From assembly GCA_020631735.1 (NCBI GenBank), contig CM036160.1:1906407-1970406 (forward strand): a stretch of DNA of 64,000 nucleotides, read 5' to 3'. Source of the DNA: Saccharum officinarum. Lineage: Eukaryota > Streptophyta > Magnoliopsida > Poales > Poaceae. The notes under the pieces were generated by a model. That model searched no databases. It worked only from the letters and a program-made list of their open reading frames with translations, and was not told the DNA's origin. Position 1 is the stretch's first letter; each line of letters starts with the position of its first letter. The translations under genes and the position numbers were made by a program. Below are positions 1 to 12,031 of the stretch, piece after piece.

Positions 1-1
1 G

Positions 2-664
2 TCTTTGATTGGAAGTCTACTCTATGTCACCGCATCAAGGCCGGATGTCATGTTTAGTGTTTGCATGTGTGCTAGATATCAAGCCTCACCTAGAGAGAGT
101 CATCTCACGGCCGCAAAGAGAATATTGAGGTACTTGAAGCAAACAAGAGATGTTGGACTATGGTATCCTAAGGGGTCAAAGTTTGAATTGATTGGATATT
201 CGGACTCCGACTATGGGGGTTGCAAGATCAATAGAAAGAGCACAAGTGGCACATGTCAATTACTTGGAAGATCACTTGTGTCATGGTCCTCAAAGAAACA
301 AAATAGTGTGGCAATCTCTACCGCCGAAGCCGAATATGTGAGTGCGGGGAGTTGTTGTGCACAATTGCTATGGATGAAATCAACTTTGAAGGATTATGGC
401 CTCAACTTCAAGAATGTGCCATTGCTATGTGATAATGAAAGTGCAATCAAGATGGTACAAAACCCGGTTCAACATGGAAGAACAAAGCATATTGACATAA
501 GACATCATTTCATTAGAGATCATCAACAAAAGGGAGATATTGCCATTGAAAGTGTTGGCACCGATGATCAACTTGCCGATATTCTCACTAAGCCACTTGA
601 TGAAAAGAGGTTTTGCAAGCTAAGGAATGAATTGAATATTCTTGATTTCTCAAACATGAGTTGA
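2..664 (+). pseudogene. Ty1-copia (Sirevirus) pol 3' end: RNase H, partial
   Basis: The 3' end of a copia polyprotein, open from the window edge, so only the end of reverse transcriptase and the RNase H domain are visible. RNase H degrades the RNA strand of the RNA:DNA hybrid in the cytoplasmic particle. Visible motifs include the acidic residues of GYSDSDYGG, TAEAEY and LCDNES, and the TKHIDIRHHF stretch. The frame is intact to the TGA at 662-664. By eye it is roughly 85% identical in protein to the same part of the two Sireviruses further right, so it is a sister subfamily, not the same one. There is no start codon; the frame simply runs in from the left. Typed as pseudogene because only a fragment is present; the rest may lie outside the window. 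Confidence 0.9.
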
Positions 665-1773
665 ATGCACCCCACTCACTTATTGACATGCCTCTCCTTC
701 GACATTGCAAGGTAAAGTTGATTGACATGTCATTCATCCTATGCTAAGGACTTGCTAGAGCATGTAGACATAATAAGTGGTATGCATGAGCATTCATGAT
801 AAATCAAATGAATTTGATGGATATATGTTACCACTATTGCCTCTATATTTGTTTTGATCTAGTGGTGGCATATGACATGATTGTGAGCTTGCAAACCTAG
901 TGTTGAAACTAGAAGATTTGCTATAAGTGTTTAATTCAACATAGGCAAGATAACCCTTATTAGGAGGTGTGAAGAAGCTTGTTTTTGGTTCAAATCGAAT
1001 TAAATATCTTTGGCAAGTGTTCTAGGTTAAACCAAATTTGATAAATCTTAACCTACTCCATCAAACATTTTTTCTTCTCTCCACAATTTGATCCCATTTT
1101 TGGGTAAGTTGTTGACAAAGGGGAGAGAAAGAGAAAAAGATTCAACATGATAAAGGGGTAAATAAATTTATTGATGCACACAAGTAGGGGGAGCAAGCTC
1201 ATAAACAAAGTTGTTGCATTTGTTTGTGCATTCTCATATGACTTGCTCATTGCGCATGTATTTAAATTCAATATACATGCTTGTGTGGTGCAATGCTAGT
1301 ATAGAACTTGGATGATGAAATGATCTACTAGCATGCATAGGATTAGTTTTACATGTGGTATCTAGACTTGCCTAAAGGTTGTTTTTACAAGTGGTCCAAG
1401 AACCTTTACATATAATGTTGATCTCACGGGGTTCTTGAGTTTTGATGGATGTCTAGTTACTTCATGATGCTAAGGATGGTGTAAAAGGCAACTCCGATTG
1501 GTATCACGCTTCAAAGGTCCATTTCTTACACCTTAGCATCATTTTGGTAGAATTACTCTCCCAACACTTCTATCCATGCATATGTGCAAAAGCTTTCAAT
1601 CCAAACTCTATGCACATATGTAGGGGGAGCTAATGCTACCAAAACCGAGCTTGTGATAATTGTCCAAACTTTACTTATGAGCAAAATGATTGGACAAGTA
1701 TGACAAGTTCAAAACTTTTATTATCAAAATCATCTTTGTGAGGGTTGTCATCAATTACCAAAAAGGGGGAGAT
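665..1773 (+). other. Sirevirus pol-to-LTR spacer with several polypurine tracts
   Basis: Non-coding stretch between the pol stop and the LTR, with no ORF of note and no env-like gene. It contains several G-rich purine runs (for example near 1183-1192 and 1621-1628) and ends in AAAAGGGGGAGAT right before the LTR. That last run is the likely plus-strand primer for reverse transcription. Repeated purine tracts in this position are known from Sireviruses. Confidence 0.75.
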
Positions 1774-2554
1774 TGAAAGTCCCTAGTTTGGTTTTGGCTA
1801 ATTGATGAAACCTAGGACTAACCTTTGTATCTAAGTGGATGATTTAGATAAAGGTGGTCATTGCATATGAGACATGACATTGACTCATGTGACCAAGATG
1901 ATGAAGACCAAGATGAGGCTTGGCTCGATGGACCGGTTGTGAAGGTGAAGGGCAAGTCGAGGCTTCGAAGCGAGGGACCATGCGATGGTGAAGCTTGAGC
2001 AAGACTTAGCGCCGACGGACCGATGCAACGGTGAAGAGCAAGTGAAGTCAAGGTCGATGGATCGAGACGGTCATGTGATGATATGAAGTGGATCATATCA
2101 TTTGGAGAAACAAAAGGGGCTCAAGGCAAAGGTATAACCATAGGGCCATTTTGTTTTACACTCAAGACACCATAGAGGGTGTGAGTGGTTTAGGATCGAT
2201 AGCCGAACTATTAAGAGGGGAAGTCTTATCGGTTATTCGATGCACGGGTGCCACTAGGTGAATTCATGAAGTGCATTGCATGTAGGGCCTAGTGAGCTAA
2301 TTGGAAAACCTTTGAAAATGATTGAGAAAATGCTAACACACAAGCACATGGAGATGTACACTTGATGGTGTTGGCACATTTGCAAAGGTGGCGTTGGTCG
2401 CGCTGTGGTTTGCGGGTATAGAGAGGTTTGGGTTCCTCTCTCCCTCCCGCCGAACGTGCGAGCGCGGGATTCAGGCGATTTCGGGGAAGTGAAATGCCTA
2501 TTTTCCATTGCGCCGGAAGTCGGAAAAGAAACGGAGGCGAACGCGGTCACAGAG

Positions 2555-3060
2555 GTGACCGGACGCAGCACCGGACGCAGCACCGGACGCTGCACCGGAC
2601 GCGGTCACGGTGGACCGGCGCGTCCGGTCTGTGCAGCGCGGGCGTCAGGCGCGCGAGCTAGGGTTTGGCACCGGCGCGTCCGGTGACCCACGGGACCGGC
2701 GCGTCCGGTCTTGCGCCTTGAGGGAAACGAGGACGTCGGACGCGGTGCGCGTCCGGTGTCACACCATCGGACGCGTCCGGTGGTCCAGGGTGCTTACTGG
2801 ACTCACACCGGACGCGGTTACTGTGGCGTCCGGTGGTTGCGAGGAGCGCGTCCGGTCTTGTCTTCGCGGGCGCGGGTACTGTGCGCACCGGCGCGTCCGG
2901 TGGTTCGCAACAGCGCGTCCGGTGGGTCGTTTGACCGTTGGCGCACAGTGACCGTTGGTGGATCTAACGGACGAATTTGAATTCGGTGAACACGTGGACG
3001 TCGCAGGGGCACCGGACGCGGTTGAGCGCGTCCGGTCTGTTACCACCGGTGCGTCCGGTG
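2555..3060. promoter_or_regulatory. CG-rich short-palindrome array in U3 of LTR A
   Basis: Many copies of CGCGTCCGGT and its complement ACCGGACGCG, spaced irregularly by about 15-45 bp, often forming full palindromes such as ACCGGACGCGTCCGGT. The array lies directly upstream of the TATA box, as in the other two Sirevirus LTRs here. Palindromic clusters in LTR cis-regions of maize Sireviruses have been described and linked to small-RNA targeting (recollection). A promoter or epigenetic-target role here is inference. Confidence 0.75.
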
Positions 3061-3112
3061 GTCCCGCGAAAATCGTGAGTGGAGTTGTAACGGCTCTATT
3101 TGGATGGGTTGC

Positions 3113-3120
3113 TTATAAAT
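3113..3120 (+). promoter_or_regulatory. TATA box of Sirevirus LTR A
   Basis: TATAAATACTCGTTGGCCGG context starting in GCTTATAAAT, shared almost exactly by the other two Sirevirus LTRs at the equivalent place. It marks the likely U3/R transition about 25-35 bp downstream. Confidence 0.7.
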
Positions 3121-4092
3121 ACTCGTTGGCCGGCCCTTGGGGAGGTAGCTTGGTATTTCTAACATACTTGTGCATCCTTTGAGCTAGAACAACTCCTCCC
3201 ACTCATCTCTCTTGCTTGATTGCAAATCAAAAGTGAGATTGAGTGATCCCAAAGTGCATTGCATAGCTTGAGGGCATCTAGTGGCACTTGTGGGTGGTTT
3301 AGCCGGTGGATTTCTTGTTACTCTTGGAGAGTACCGCTCCTAGCCGGCTTGGAGATTGTTGGAGGCGTTGGCAAGAGAAGGTGATTGTTCTTGGCCACCT
3401 CCGGTTGTTTGTAAGAGGTTCTTGTGCTTTCCTCGGCGGGACGCCAAAAGCAACTCTATTACATTGCGCGTGTCATTGAGTTACCTCACTTGAGAGTGGA
3501 GTCTTGCGGTGCCTTGCGGGGCGTGCCTTGAGGGGCAAGTGACTTGAGGGTCGCACCGAGGAACCATCTAAGTGTTGGTCGACACAACCGGTGACGTAGC
3601 TTGTCGGTGCACAAGTGAACACCGGGTGAACAAAATATTGTGTCTCTTGTCTCCCGGTGATTGGTCTACATATTGTGTTGTTGTCAATATTAATTGATTG
3701 TATATCATCTTGGTGATTGGCAACATCTTCACTCCACCGTCGGTATAAGATTCACAATCCTATCTCTCGCATTTATATTTACTAGTTATCTTGTGTAGCT
3801 CTAGTATTAGCCCTTGCTAGTATTTGTTAGCTTGCTCACTAGTGTAAGTTTAGTGACATAGCCCTTGTATGAACTAGAGATCATAATCTACTAGACTTGT
3901 GGATAGGAGGCTTGCATCACAACCATAGGCTAAGCTAAACTCGCTTTGCGCCGTTTGTTATTCTAACAAGTTTGCTTAGTGGTTCTTGTAGAATTTTTTA
4001 ATAGGCTATTCACCCCCCCTCTAGCCATCTAGGACCTTTCAATCGTCCTCTCCAACAAGCCATCCATCTTTGACACTACATCGACATGCCTT

Positions 4093-5145
4093 ATGGCCAA
4101 GCCTACCAAGGTAAAACATGATGATAGTGATGATGATTCTTGTGCTAGTGATGATTGTAGGAGTGATAATGAGGAGGATGAGGACTACTCCAAGGATGAT
4201 CTATTAGGCATAATAGATCAAATGAGCAAGGGCTACAAGAGGACAACCAAGAAGTGCAAGATCTTGGAGCAAGAGCTCATTGCCAAGAGCAATGAAAATG
4301 ATGCCTTGATGGAGGAGCTTGTAGCTCTCAAAAAGAGTAAGGAGTGTAAAGGATTTGAACAAGAGCTCAAAGATCTTAGAAAATCCTATGATGAGCTAGA
4401 GGCCTTTCGTGTGTGTCTAAAGGAAGACCACGAGGACCTTGAAGTTGCTCACACTAGGCTTAAGGAAGCCCACTCCACTCTACTTGAGCTCATCAAGGAA
4501 AAGGACCTTAAGTTGGAGAAGGTCATGAAGGAAGCTAAGGAGGAGCAAGTGATTGTCACTTGTGATATTGGACTAACATGTGATATTATTGATGATTCTT
4601 TATTTGTTGGTCCTACTAATACTTCATGTAGCTCATCATCATCCGCCATAACCAACTCTATCTGTACTACTAGTGATTCATCACTTGTGGTTGAGAATGA
4701 GACTCTCAAGAGAGAGGTGGATGATCTCACCCGTGCATTAGGCAATGCCTATGGTGGGGATGCCCGCTTGCTAAAATGCTTGGGTAGCCAAAGGTTCTCT
4801 CTTAACAAAGAGGGTTTAGGCTATACTCCCAAGAAGGGCAAGGCAGCCTTTGCTACTCTAAAGTCTCGCTTTGTGAAGGGCAATGGTCGTTATTGCAATA
4901 GATGCAAGCAAGTTGGGCATCTAAAGATTAATTGCAACAAAATGAACAAGAACAAGAAAAATACTAATGTACCTTATATTCCTTTTGATTCTTGTTATGT
5001 GCTTACCAAGGATGAGAAAGGTGTGCATGCTAGGTTTGTTGGTACACCAATTGTGGGTCCAAAGAAGAAGGCCATTTGGGTACCAAAGATCTTAGTTACT
5101 AACCTCCAAGGACCCAAGCAAGTATGGGTACCTAAAAGACATTAA
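4093..5145 (+). pseudogene. Sirevirus gag, 3' two-thirds
   Basis: Gag builds the virus-like particle that packages retrotransposon RNA. The visible part has an acidic Ser/Asp-rich start, a long predicted coiled coil rich in Leu, Lys and Glu (about residues 40-150) and a CX2CX4HX4C zinc knuckle, CNRCKQVGHLKINC, encoded near 4894-4935. The N-terminal third was lost at the junction at 4041/4042. The frame ends in TAA (5143-5145). The same TAA, followed four codons later by an in-frame TAG (5155-5157), is present in the copy at 52477, so this boundary is ancestral rather than decay. Confidence 0.85.
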
Positions 5146-5157
5146 ATTGTTTTGTAG

Positions 5158-8100
5158 GTAAATTACAAGGCCGGAGGAAGGCATTGGGTGCTTGATAGTG
5201 GGTGCTCTCAACATATGACCGGTGATTCAAGAATGTTCAACTCTCTCAAAACAAATGATAGTGGCATTGATAGCATCACATTTGGTGACAATAGCAAGGG
5301 TGATGTAAAGGCTCTTGAAAGGATTGCAATCTCTAATAATCATAGCATTTCCAATGTGCTCTTAGTTAAAAAGTTGAACTTCAATCTTCTCTCGGTTGCT
5401 AAATTGTGTGATCTTGGTTTCAAGTGCATATTTGGTGTTGATGATGTGGAGATAGTTAGTGTTGATGGCTCTAATTTGATCTTCAAGGGCTTTAGATATG
5501 ATAATCTTTACTTGGTTGATTTTAATGCTAGTGACACTTAACTTTCAACATGCTTGCTCACCAAATCAAGTATGGGTTGGTTATGGCATAGAAGACTTGG
5601 TCATGTTGGCATGAAGCAATTGAATAAGTTAGTGAAGTATGACTTAGTTAGAGGCTTGAAGGATGTCACATTTGAGAAAGATAAGCTATGTAGTGCATGT
5701 CAAGCCGGAAAGCAAGTGGGCAACACTCATCTATTAAAGAGCATCATGAGTACTTTCAAGGCATTTGAGTTGTTGCACATGGATCTATTTGGGCCAACTA
5801 CATACACAAGCATTGGTGGCAACAAGTATGACTTTGTGATTGTGGATGATTTCACTAGATATACATGAGTAGTCTTTCTTGAGGACAAAAGTGATGTATT
5901 TGACATATTCAAGAAGTTCATCAAGAGAGTGCAAAATGAGTTTGAAACCACAATCAAGAAAGTGAGAAGTGACAATGGAAGTGAGTTTAGAAACACAAGA
6001 GTTGATGAGCTATGTGATGAGCTTGGAATCAAGCATCAATTCTCGGCCAAGTATACATCTCAATCTAATGGCTTAGTTGAGAGAAAGAATAGAACCTTGA
6101 TTGATATGGCAAGATCAATGTTGAATGAGTATAATGTGAGTCATTCATTTTGGGCCGAAGCAATCAACACGGCTTGCTTCTATAGCAACCGCCTCTATTG
6201 CCACAAGTTCCTAGAGAAGACACCATATGAGATCTTAAATGGAAGAAAGCCCAACATTGCATACTTTCGGGTATTTGGTTGCAAATGCTATATCTTGAAG
6301 AAGGGTACTAGATTGAGCAAGTTTGAGAAGAAATGTGATGAAGGATTCTTACTTGGTTACTCAACTACTAGCAAAGCTTATAGAGTATGTAACCTAGCTA
6401 GTGGACAACTTGAAGAAGTACATGATGTTGAGTTTGATGAAACAAATGGTTCTCAAGATGAGGAAGATAACTTGGATGATGTGAGAGGAACTCAATTGAC
6501 CAATGCTATGAAAGAAATGGATATTGGTGATATTAGGCCAGAGCAAGTGATTGATGTGGATGACAACAAAGATCAAGTGCTCCAAAGTCCAATCACACAA
6601 GCTAGTGGTTCTCTAATGCAAAATCAAGCTAGTACATCATCTCAAGTGCAACAAGATCAACAAGTGGCTAGTTCATCATCTCCAAGTCATGATCAACATC
6701 AACATCCAAGCAATCAAGTCCAAGTGCTTCAACCAACTAACATTGCAAGAGACCATTCATTGGATTCCATCATTGGTGACATACAAAGGGGAGTTCAAAC
6801 TAGATCAAGATTAGCATCGTTTTGTGCTCACTCTTCTTTTGTGTCAATGGAAGAACCCAAGGACATTGATAAAGCATTGAGAGATCCGGATTGGGTAAAT
6901 GCAATGCATGAAGAGCTCAACAACTTCAAGAGAAATGAAGTATGAGAACTAGTTGAGGGGCCTAAGAATCACAATATCATTGGAACAAGATGGGTCTTTC
7001 GCAACAAACAAGATCAAGATGGGATAGTAGTAAGAAACAAAGCAAGACTAGTGGCTCAAGGTTACACACAAATAGAGGGTCTTGACTTTGGTGAAACTTA
7101 TGCCACGGTTGCAAGATTGGAAGCAATTAGGATCTTACTTGCCTATGCTTGTGCTCATAATATCAAGCTATATCAAATGGATGTGAAGAGTGCATTTCTC
7201 AATGGGTACATTCAAGAGAAGGTGTATGTGGAGCAACCTCCCGGTTTTGAAGATGACAAGAAACCCAATCATGTACACAAGTTAAGGAAGGCTTTATATG
7301 GATTGAAGCAAGCACCTAGAGCATGGTATGAAAGATTGAGGGACTTTTTGCTATCCAAAGGATTTGTCATAGGCAAAGTTGATACAACACTATTCACCAA
7401 GAAGATTGGGAAAGACTTGTTTGTGTTAGAAATATATGTTGATGACATCATATTCGGTTCAACCAATCAAGATTATTGTGATGAGTTTGGGAAAAATTAT
7501 GGCAAAAGAATTTGAAATGTCAATGATTGGTGAACTTAGTTTCTTTCTTGGACTTCAAATTAAACAAATGAAGGAAGGAACATTTGTAAGCCAAACCAAA
7601 TACATAAAGGATATGCTAAAGAAGTTTGGTATGGAAGATGCAAAAGGAATCACTACTCCAATGAGCACTAGTAGAAGCTTGGATAGTGACAAGAGTGGCA
7701 ACATGGTGGATCAAAAGCTATATAGATCAATGATTGGTAGTCTACTCTATGTGACGGCATCAAGGCCCGATGTGATGTTTAGTGTATGCATGTGTACAAG
7801 ATTTCAAGCCTCACCAAGAGAAAGTTATTTGAAGGCAACAAAGAGAATATTGAGGTACTTAAAGCATACACAAGATGTTGGATTATGGTATCCCAAAGGT
7901 GCAAACTTTGAGCTAGTTGGATATTCGGATTCCGACTATGCCGGTGACAAAGTGGAGAGAAAAGAGCACTTTCGGGACTTGTCAATTGTTGGGAAGATCA
8001 CTTGTCTCATGGTCATCCAAGAAGCAAAATAGTATTACACTATCTACCGCCGAAGCCGAATACATCGCCGCGGGTAGTTGTTGTGCACAAATCTTGTGGA

Positions 8101-8390
8101 TGAAGGCAACATTGAAGGATTTTGGAATCAATTTCAAGAATGTGTCATTGCTATGTGACAATGAAAGTGCCGTGAAGCTCACCAACAACCCGGTTCAACA
8201 TCAAGGAACAAAGCATATTGATGTTCGCCATCACTTTATTAGAGATCATCAACAAAAGGGTGACACTGCTATTGAGAGTGTGGGCACCGAAGATCAATTA
8301 GCCGATCTATTCACCAAGCCACTTGATGAGAAGAGATTTCACAAGCTAAAGAATGAGTTGAACATACTTGACTTCTCCAACATGAGTTGA
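5158..8390 (+). pseudogene. Sirevirus pol, broken (protease, integrase, RT, RNase H)
   Basis: Copia-order polyprotein: protease active site [11 protein letters not shown] near 5190, GAG-pre-integrase HHCC-like motif near 5580-5720, integrase core with SDNGSEFRN near 5970, reverse transcriptase with YVDD near 7436-7447, RNase H at the end. Compared with the intact copy at 52492-55722 it has stops at 5539-5541 (TAA for CAA), 5866-5868 (TGA for TGG) and 6943-6945 (TGA for TGG), a frameshift near 7495 and an extra A near 7960. It cannot give a full polyprotein. The breaks are scattered, which fits age rather than one event. Confidence 0.9.
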
Positions 8391-9595
8391 TGCACCTCCA
8401 TGTTATGACATGCCTCTCCTTCGAGCCCAAGGTACAATTGGTTGACATGTCATACAATCTATGTTAAGGACTTGTTTAGTGCATCTAGTCATAATTTACA
8501 TGTTCTAGGCTCATTCATGAAAATCAAATGAATTTGAAGTTTATATGGTGCCACTATTGTTTCCATGACTTGTATGATCTAGTGGTAGCATATAACTTAT
8601 TTAAGTAGCTTGTGATCCTAAGTGTTTAATCTAGAAAACTTGTCTAAATATTTGCTTTAACATGGTGCATGATAACCCTTCTAGTGAGGTGTGAAGAAGC
8701 TTGCCCTTGGATCAAACCGAAGTATTTTATTTATGCAAGCAATCTAGGTTGAATCACAAACTTGATCTCCTCACCCCATAATTCAACATGATAATCTATC
8801 TAAAATTTGGTCCCTTGTGGTCATTGGTGCCAAAGGGGGAGAAATTGTTGTTCACAATGATAGAACTCAAAGGAGGAGAAGCACAAAGGGGGAGAAAAAT
8901 GTTTCAAAGGAGGAGAAGCACAAAGGGGGAGAAAAATGTTGTTCACTGAGATAAATCCTAAAGGGAGAGAATTGATAAAGAAGGGGATCAACTAAAATTT
9001 TGAGCACACAAGTAGGGGGAGCAAGCTCTTAAACATGAATGTTGCATTTCCATGTGCTTTTCATATGTATGATGCATAGTTATGCATTTCTTTTTCTCCG
9101 ATACTTTGCTTGTGTGGTGACTTGCTAGTATAATTTGAATGGTATATTGAGGTACTAGCATGAATAGGAAGTAGTTAGATTTTTCTTGCTTCATGTTTTT
9201 CAAAGTGGTTCTAAAGCCTTGCTTATAATATTGATCTCATGAGGTTTCTAGTTATGTTTGTGCCTTTCCAAGTGGTATCTAACTACACAAGGTGCTAAGA
9301 TGGTGTTTATTACTACTCTGATGGTATCACGCTTCAAAGGTCTATAATCTTAAACACTTAGCACCTATTGGTAGTCAATGCTCCTATACTTTCCTATCTA
9401 ACATGTATGCTTCCAAAATCCAAACATATAGCATACATGTAGGGGGAGCCATTGCTATCAATTTGAATTCATGATCACATGTCCATAATTCTTACACATG
9501 GTAATATACTTGGACAATGTGACATGGGTTCAATCAAAATTTTATCATAATATCTTTGTGAAAGGTTTGTCACCAATTACCAACAAGGGGGAGAT
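8391..9595 (+). other. Sirevirus pol-to-LTR spacer, repeated polypurine tracts
   Basis: About 1.2 kb without coding potential. It has repeated AAAGGGGGAGAAA-type purine runs, clustered at 8833-8935, and ends in CAAGGGGGAGAT before the LTR. It aligns along its length with 55723-56896. No env-like ORF is present. Confidence 0.8.
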
Positions 9596-11515
9596 TGAAA
9601 ATCCTATGTTTGGTGTTGGTAATTAGTGACAATGCCTAAGTACTAATCCTATGCCTAAGTTGTTTGTAGCATATGAGGATTAGTACATTCCAAGGTTGGT
9701 GGCAAGATGGACATGGTGATCATGATGGCCACACTTGGATTTGGACGCAACCCTATGTGATCAAGGCAAAGGTATATGCTTAAGGGTTGTGTTTTAGTAA
9801 CCAAGACATTTAGTGGGTGTATTTATATTATAGGATAGATAGCCGTACTATAAAGAGGGGAATGACGTGGCTATTAAACTCCTAAGTGCCTCTAGATGTG
9901 TATTTCATAATCATATGCATTTGGATAGAACTAATATCGCCTCGAAATATGATTGTGAAAATGCTAACACACTCACACTTGACGAAGATCACTTGGTGGT
10001 GTTAGCACGTTTGCGAAGGCGGTGGAGTTTGAGTGGAAGAGAGGGTTTGGGGTCCTCTCTCCCTCCTGCCGAGCTTGCGAGGCGGGATTCATGCGTTTTC
10101 GAGGAGTTGAAACGACTATTTTTTCACTACGCCGAAAGTCGAAAAAGAAACGGAAGCGAACGGAGGTCACAGAGGTGACCGGACGCTGAACCGGACACGG
10201 TCTCTGTTTGACCGGACGCGTCCGGTCAGCGTTCAGCATCTACGCGTGTTTCAGTTTGATGATCGGACGCGCAGCGTGTCCAGTCACTAACGATCGGACG
10301 CGTCCGGTCATTCAGGGAGCTTACTGGACTCCAACCGGACGCTGGCACTGTGGCGTCCTGTCAGTTCTACAGCACGTCCGATCACTGTTTTGTCATGCGC
10401 TGCTCAGGCTTGACCAGCGCATTCGGTCAGTCATGAGACCAGCGCGTCCGGTCGATCTCAGCGCGTCCGGTCTGCGCGACGAGCGCGTCCGGTCGTTGCT
10501 TCGCAGCTAGCCGTTATGCGACCGGCGCGTCCGGTCAGTTGGACCAGCGCGTCCGGTCAGCGCAATTTCGGCTGTTTCAGTTTCTAACAGCTCTATTCGA
10601 AGGGGTACGTCTATAAATACTCGTTGGCCGGCTCAAGGCTCCCTCTCTTGAACATTTGACATACTTGTGAGCACTTTGAGCTAAGCAACTCCCCTTCCAC
10701 TCATCTCTCTTGCTTCTTTGCATATTCGAAGTGAGATTGAGTGATCCAAGTACATTTGCATTGTGAGATTGTATCTAGTTGGCACTTGGTGGTTGATTTG
10801 CTGTGGGATTCTTGTTTTTCTTGGTGGTTGCCGCCACCTAGACGGCTTAGAGCAACTTGGAGGCGTTGACAAGAGTTGGTGATTGTTCTTGGCCACCTCC
10901 GGTGATTGTGAGGGGTTTGTGCCTACCTCGGCGAAGCGCCAAAGGCAACGTTAGTAAATTGCTCATGTCATTGCAATCTTTTGCCATTTGGTAGGTTCTT
11001 GTGGTGCTTTTTGAGAGGCTCGGTGTGAGACCGATTAGCCACCGAACCACATGGTGAAGAGGGACACAACGGGGACTAGCGTGCCGGTAAGCACGTGAAC
11101 CTCGCGATAAATCTTCGTGTCATCACTTTCATATTGTGATTGATTGATCCCGGTGTTCGGTTATCTTGGTATTCATTGTTGATCATATTGGTTGGCTCAA
11201 TACTTCGGCCCTCGGTGAAACTCTCACAACTCAACTCCGCATTACTTTCTTAGTTATCTTTGCTAGCTAGTTAGCTTTGCTTTAGTAGCTCCTTTGTGTA
11301 GCTTGCTAGTTGTAGTTGTAGTTACCTTCTCGGTTTGACTTGTGCGGTTGAGTGCAATTACTAGAATTATGAATTGGTTAGGTGGCTTGCAAACACCCCG
11401 TAGGCTAAGCAACACTCGCATCTCGCTATTTGTTATATTGATAAACTTGTTTGGCTTGTCTTTGTAGAAAATTTTAAAAGGCTATTCACCCCCCTCTAGC
11501 CATCAAGACCTTTCA
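9596..11515 (+). repeat. 3' LTR of Sirevirus element 2 (1920 bp)
   Basis: Starts TGAAAATCC after the polypurine tract and ends GACCTTTCA at 11515. It is collinear and highly similar to the LTR at 56897-58813. A palindrome array of CGCGTCCGGT units occupies about 10181-10557 and a TATA box, TATAAATACTCG, lies at 10612-10623. The next bases, CTATC, would be the right copy of a target duplication, but the left copy cannot be checked because the element lacks its own left end. Confidence 0.9.
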
Positions 11516-12031
11516 CTATCTCATGAAGCATACTGGTATTTCTTCAAGACACTTGCATTTGGAAGCATGGATCCTGAGACACACCCAAGACTTGCACAAC
11601 TGTCCATGGAGATAGCCAGAACGCAGAAATTTTTGATCATTGGCGCATGCATCACCTCTTATTGGTTGAGGAACAATTTTGACATCCACTTTTGGTGCAA
11701 GGTTCTGAGCTTCTGGAGACGGTTCATCCAAAAGCATGTCTCCAAATTCGGCAAGCATCCATTTGATCTTTTGAGTCAAAACAGACTAGTACAGGGTAGA
11801 CGAATGGCTACACCTTCTGAATATTTCATGATTTGTGGTCGGTATCATTGCTCTTCACAAGAGGAGGTTCCCAAGATAAGATCCGAAGATGTAGTATATG
11901 GAAGCGTGAAGGCTTACGGAAAATTTGAGGTCCTGACATGGAGATCTGAGATACCCCCTACTATAGCTATGTCAGTAGTTATGAGATTCAAGAGCGAAAG
12001 ACTACCGGTGCCAAGAGGAAGCGTTCTTTGA
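11516..12031 (+). pseudogene. NB-ARC-like gene, 3' fragment (copy A)
   Basis: C-terminal part of a plant NB-ARC-type (resistance-gene-like) protein without leucine-rich repeats. It begins inside the RNBS-C-like motif (EAYWYFFKTLAFGS) and continues through a family-specific C-terminal domain with FDIHFW, QKHVSKFG and KFEVLTWRSEIPP motifs. It aligns with residues of copy C (43340-43880). The Sirevirus LTR ends exactly at its first base, so the element interrupted the gene; the 5' part must lie left of the window or be lost. One base is missing near 11950-11960 relative to copy C (after EIPP), shifting the last 25 codons. Such NB-ARC-like proteins are usually cytoplasmic immune regulators; a function for this fragment is unlikely. 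Confidence 0.75.

Larger units (their letters stand above)
1774..4041 (+). repeat. Sirevirus LTR, subfamily A (2268 bp)
   Basis: Long terminal repeat bounded by TGAAAG at 1774 and CTTTCA ending at 4041, the short terminal inverted repeat expected of this family, directly after a polypurine tract. It contains a CG-rich palindrome array (2555-3060), a TATA box and a C-rich stretch close to its 3' end, in the same order as the LTRs at 9596 and 56897. It is about 350 bp longer than those and clearly diverged, so it belongs to another subfamily. What follows at 4042 is neither a primer-binding site nor host DNA but the middle of a gag gene. Confidence 0.88.
4042..11515 (+). mobile_element. Sirevirus element 2, decayed, lacking PBS and 5' gag
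   Basis: Ty1-copia element of the same subfamily as the copy at 50098-58813 (near-identical over gag, pol and 3' LTR). Its internal region starts abruptly in the middle of gag: the first bases match about 51385 of the other copy, so about 1.1 kb of primer-binding site, leader and 5' gag is missing. The flanking LTR on the left belongs to a different subfamily. Pol carries at least three nonsense codons and two frameshifts. The right LTR ends at 11515 and is followed by the 3' part of an NB-ARC-like gene, so the element inserted into that gene. Confidence 0.88.

Noticed and set aside
2555..3060. CRISPR-like repeat array
   Set aside because: Spacing is irregular, units are palindromes inside an LTR U3, and the genome is a plant.
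2254..3182. Several overlapping Arg-rich ORFs in the Sirevirus LTR
   Set aside because: They are translations of the CG palindrome array and carry its repeat period.
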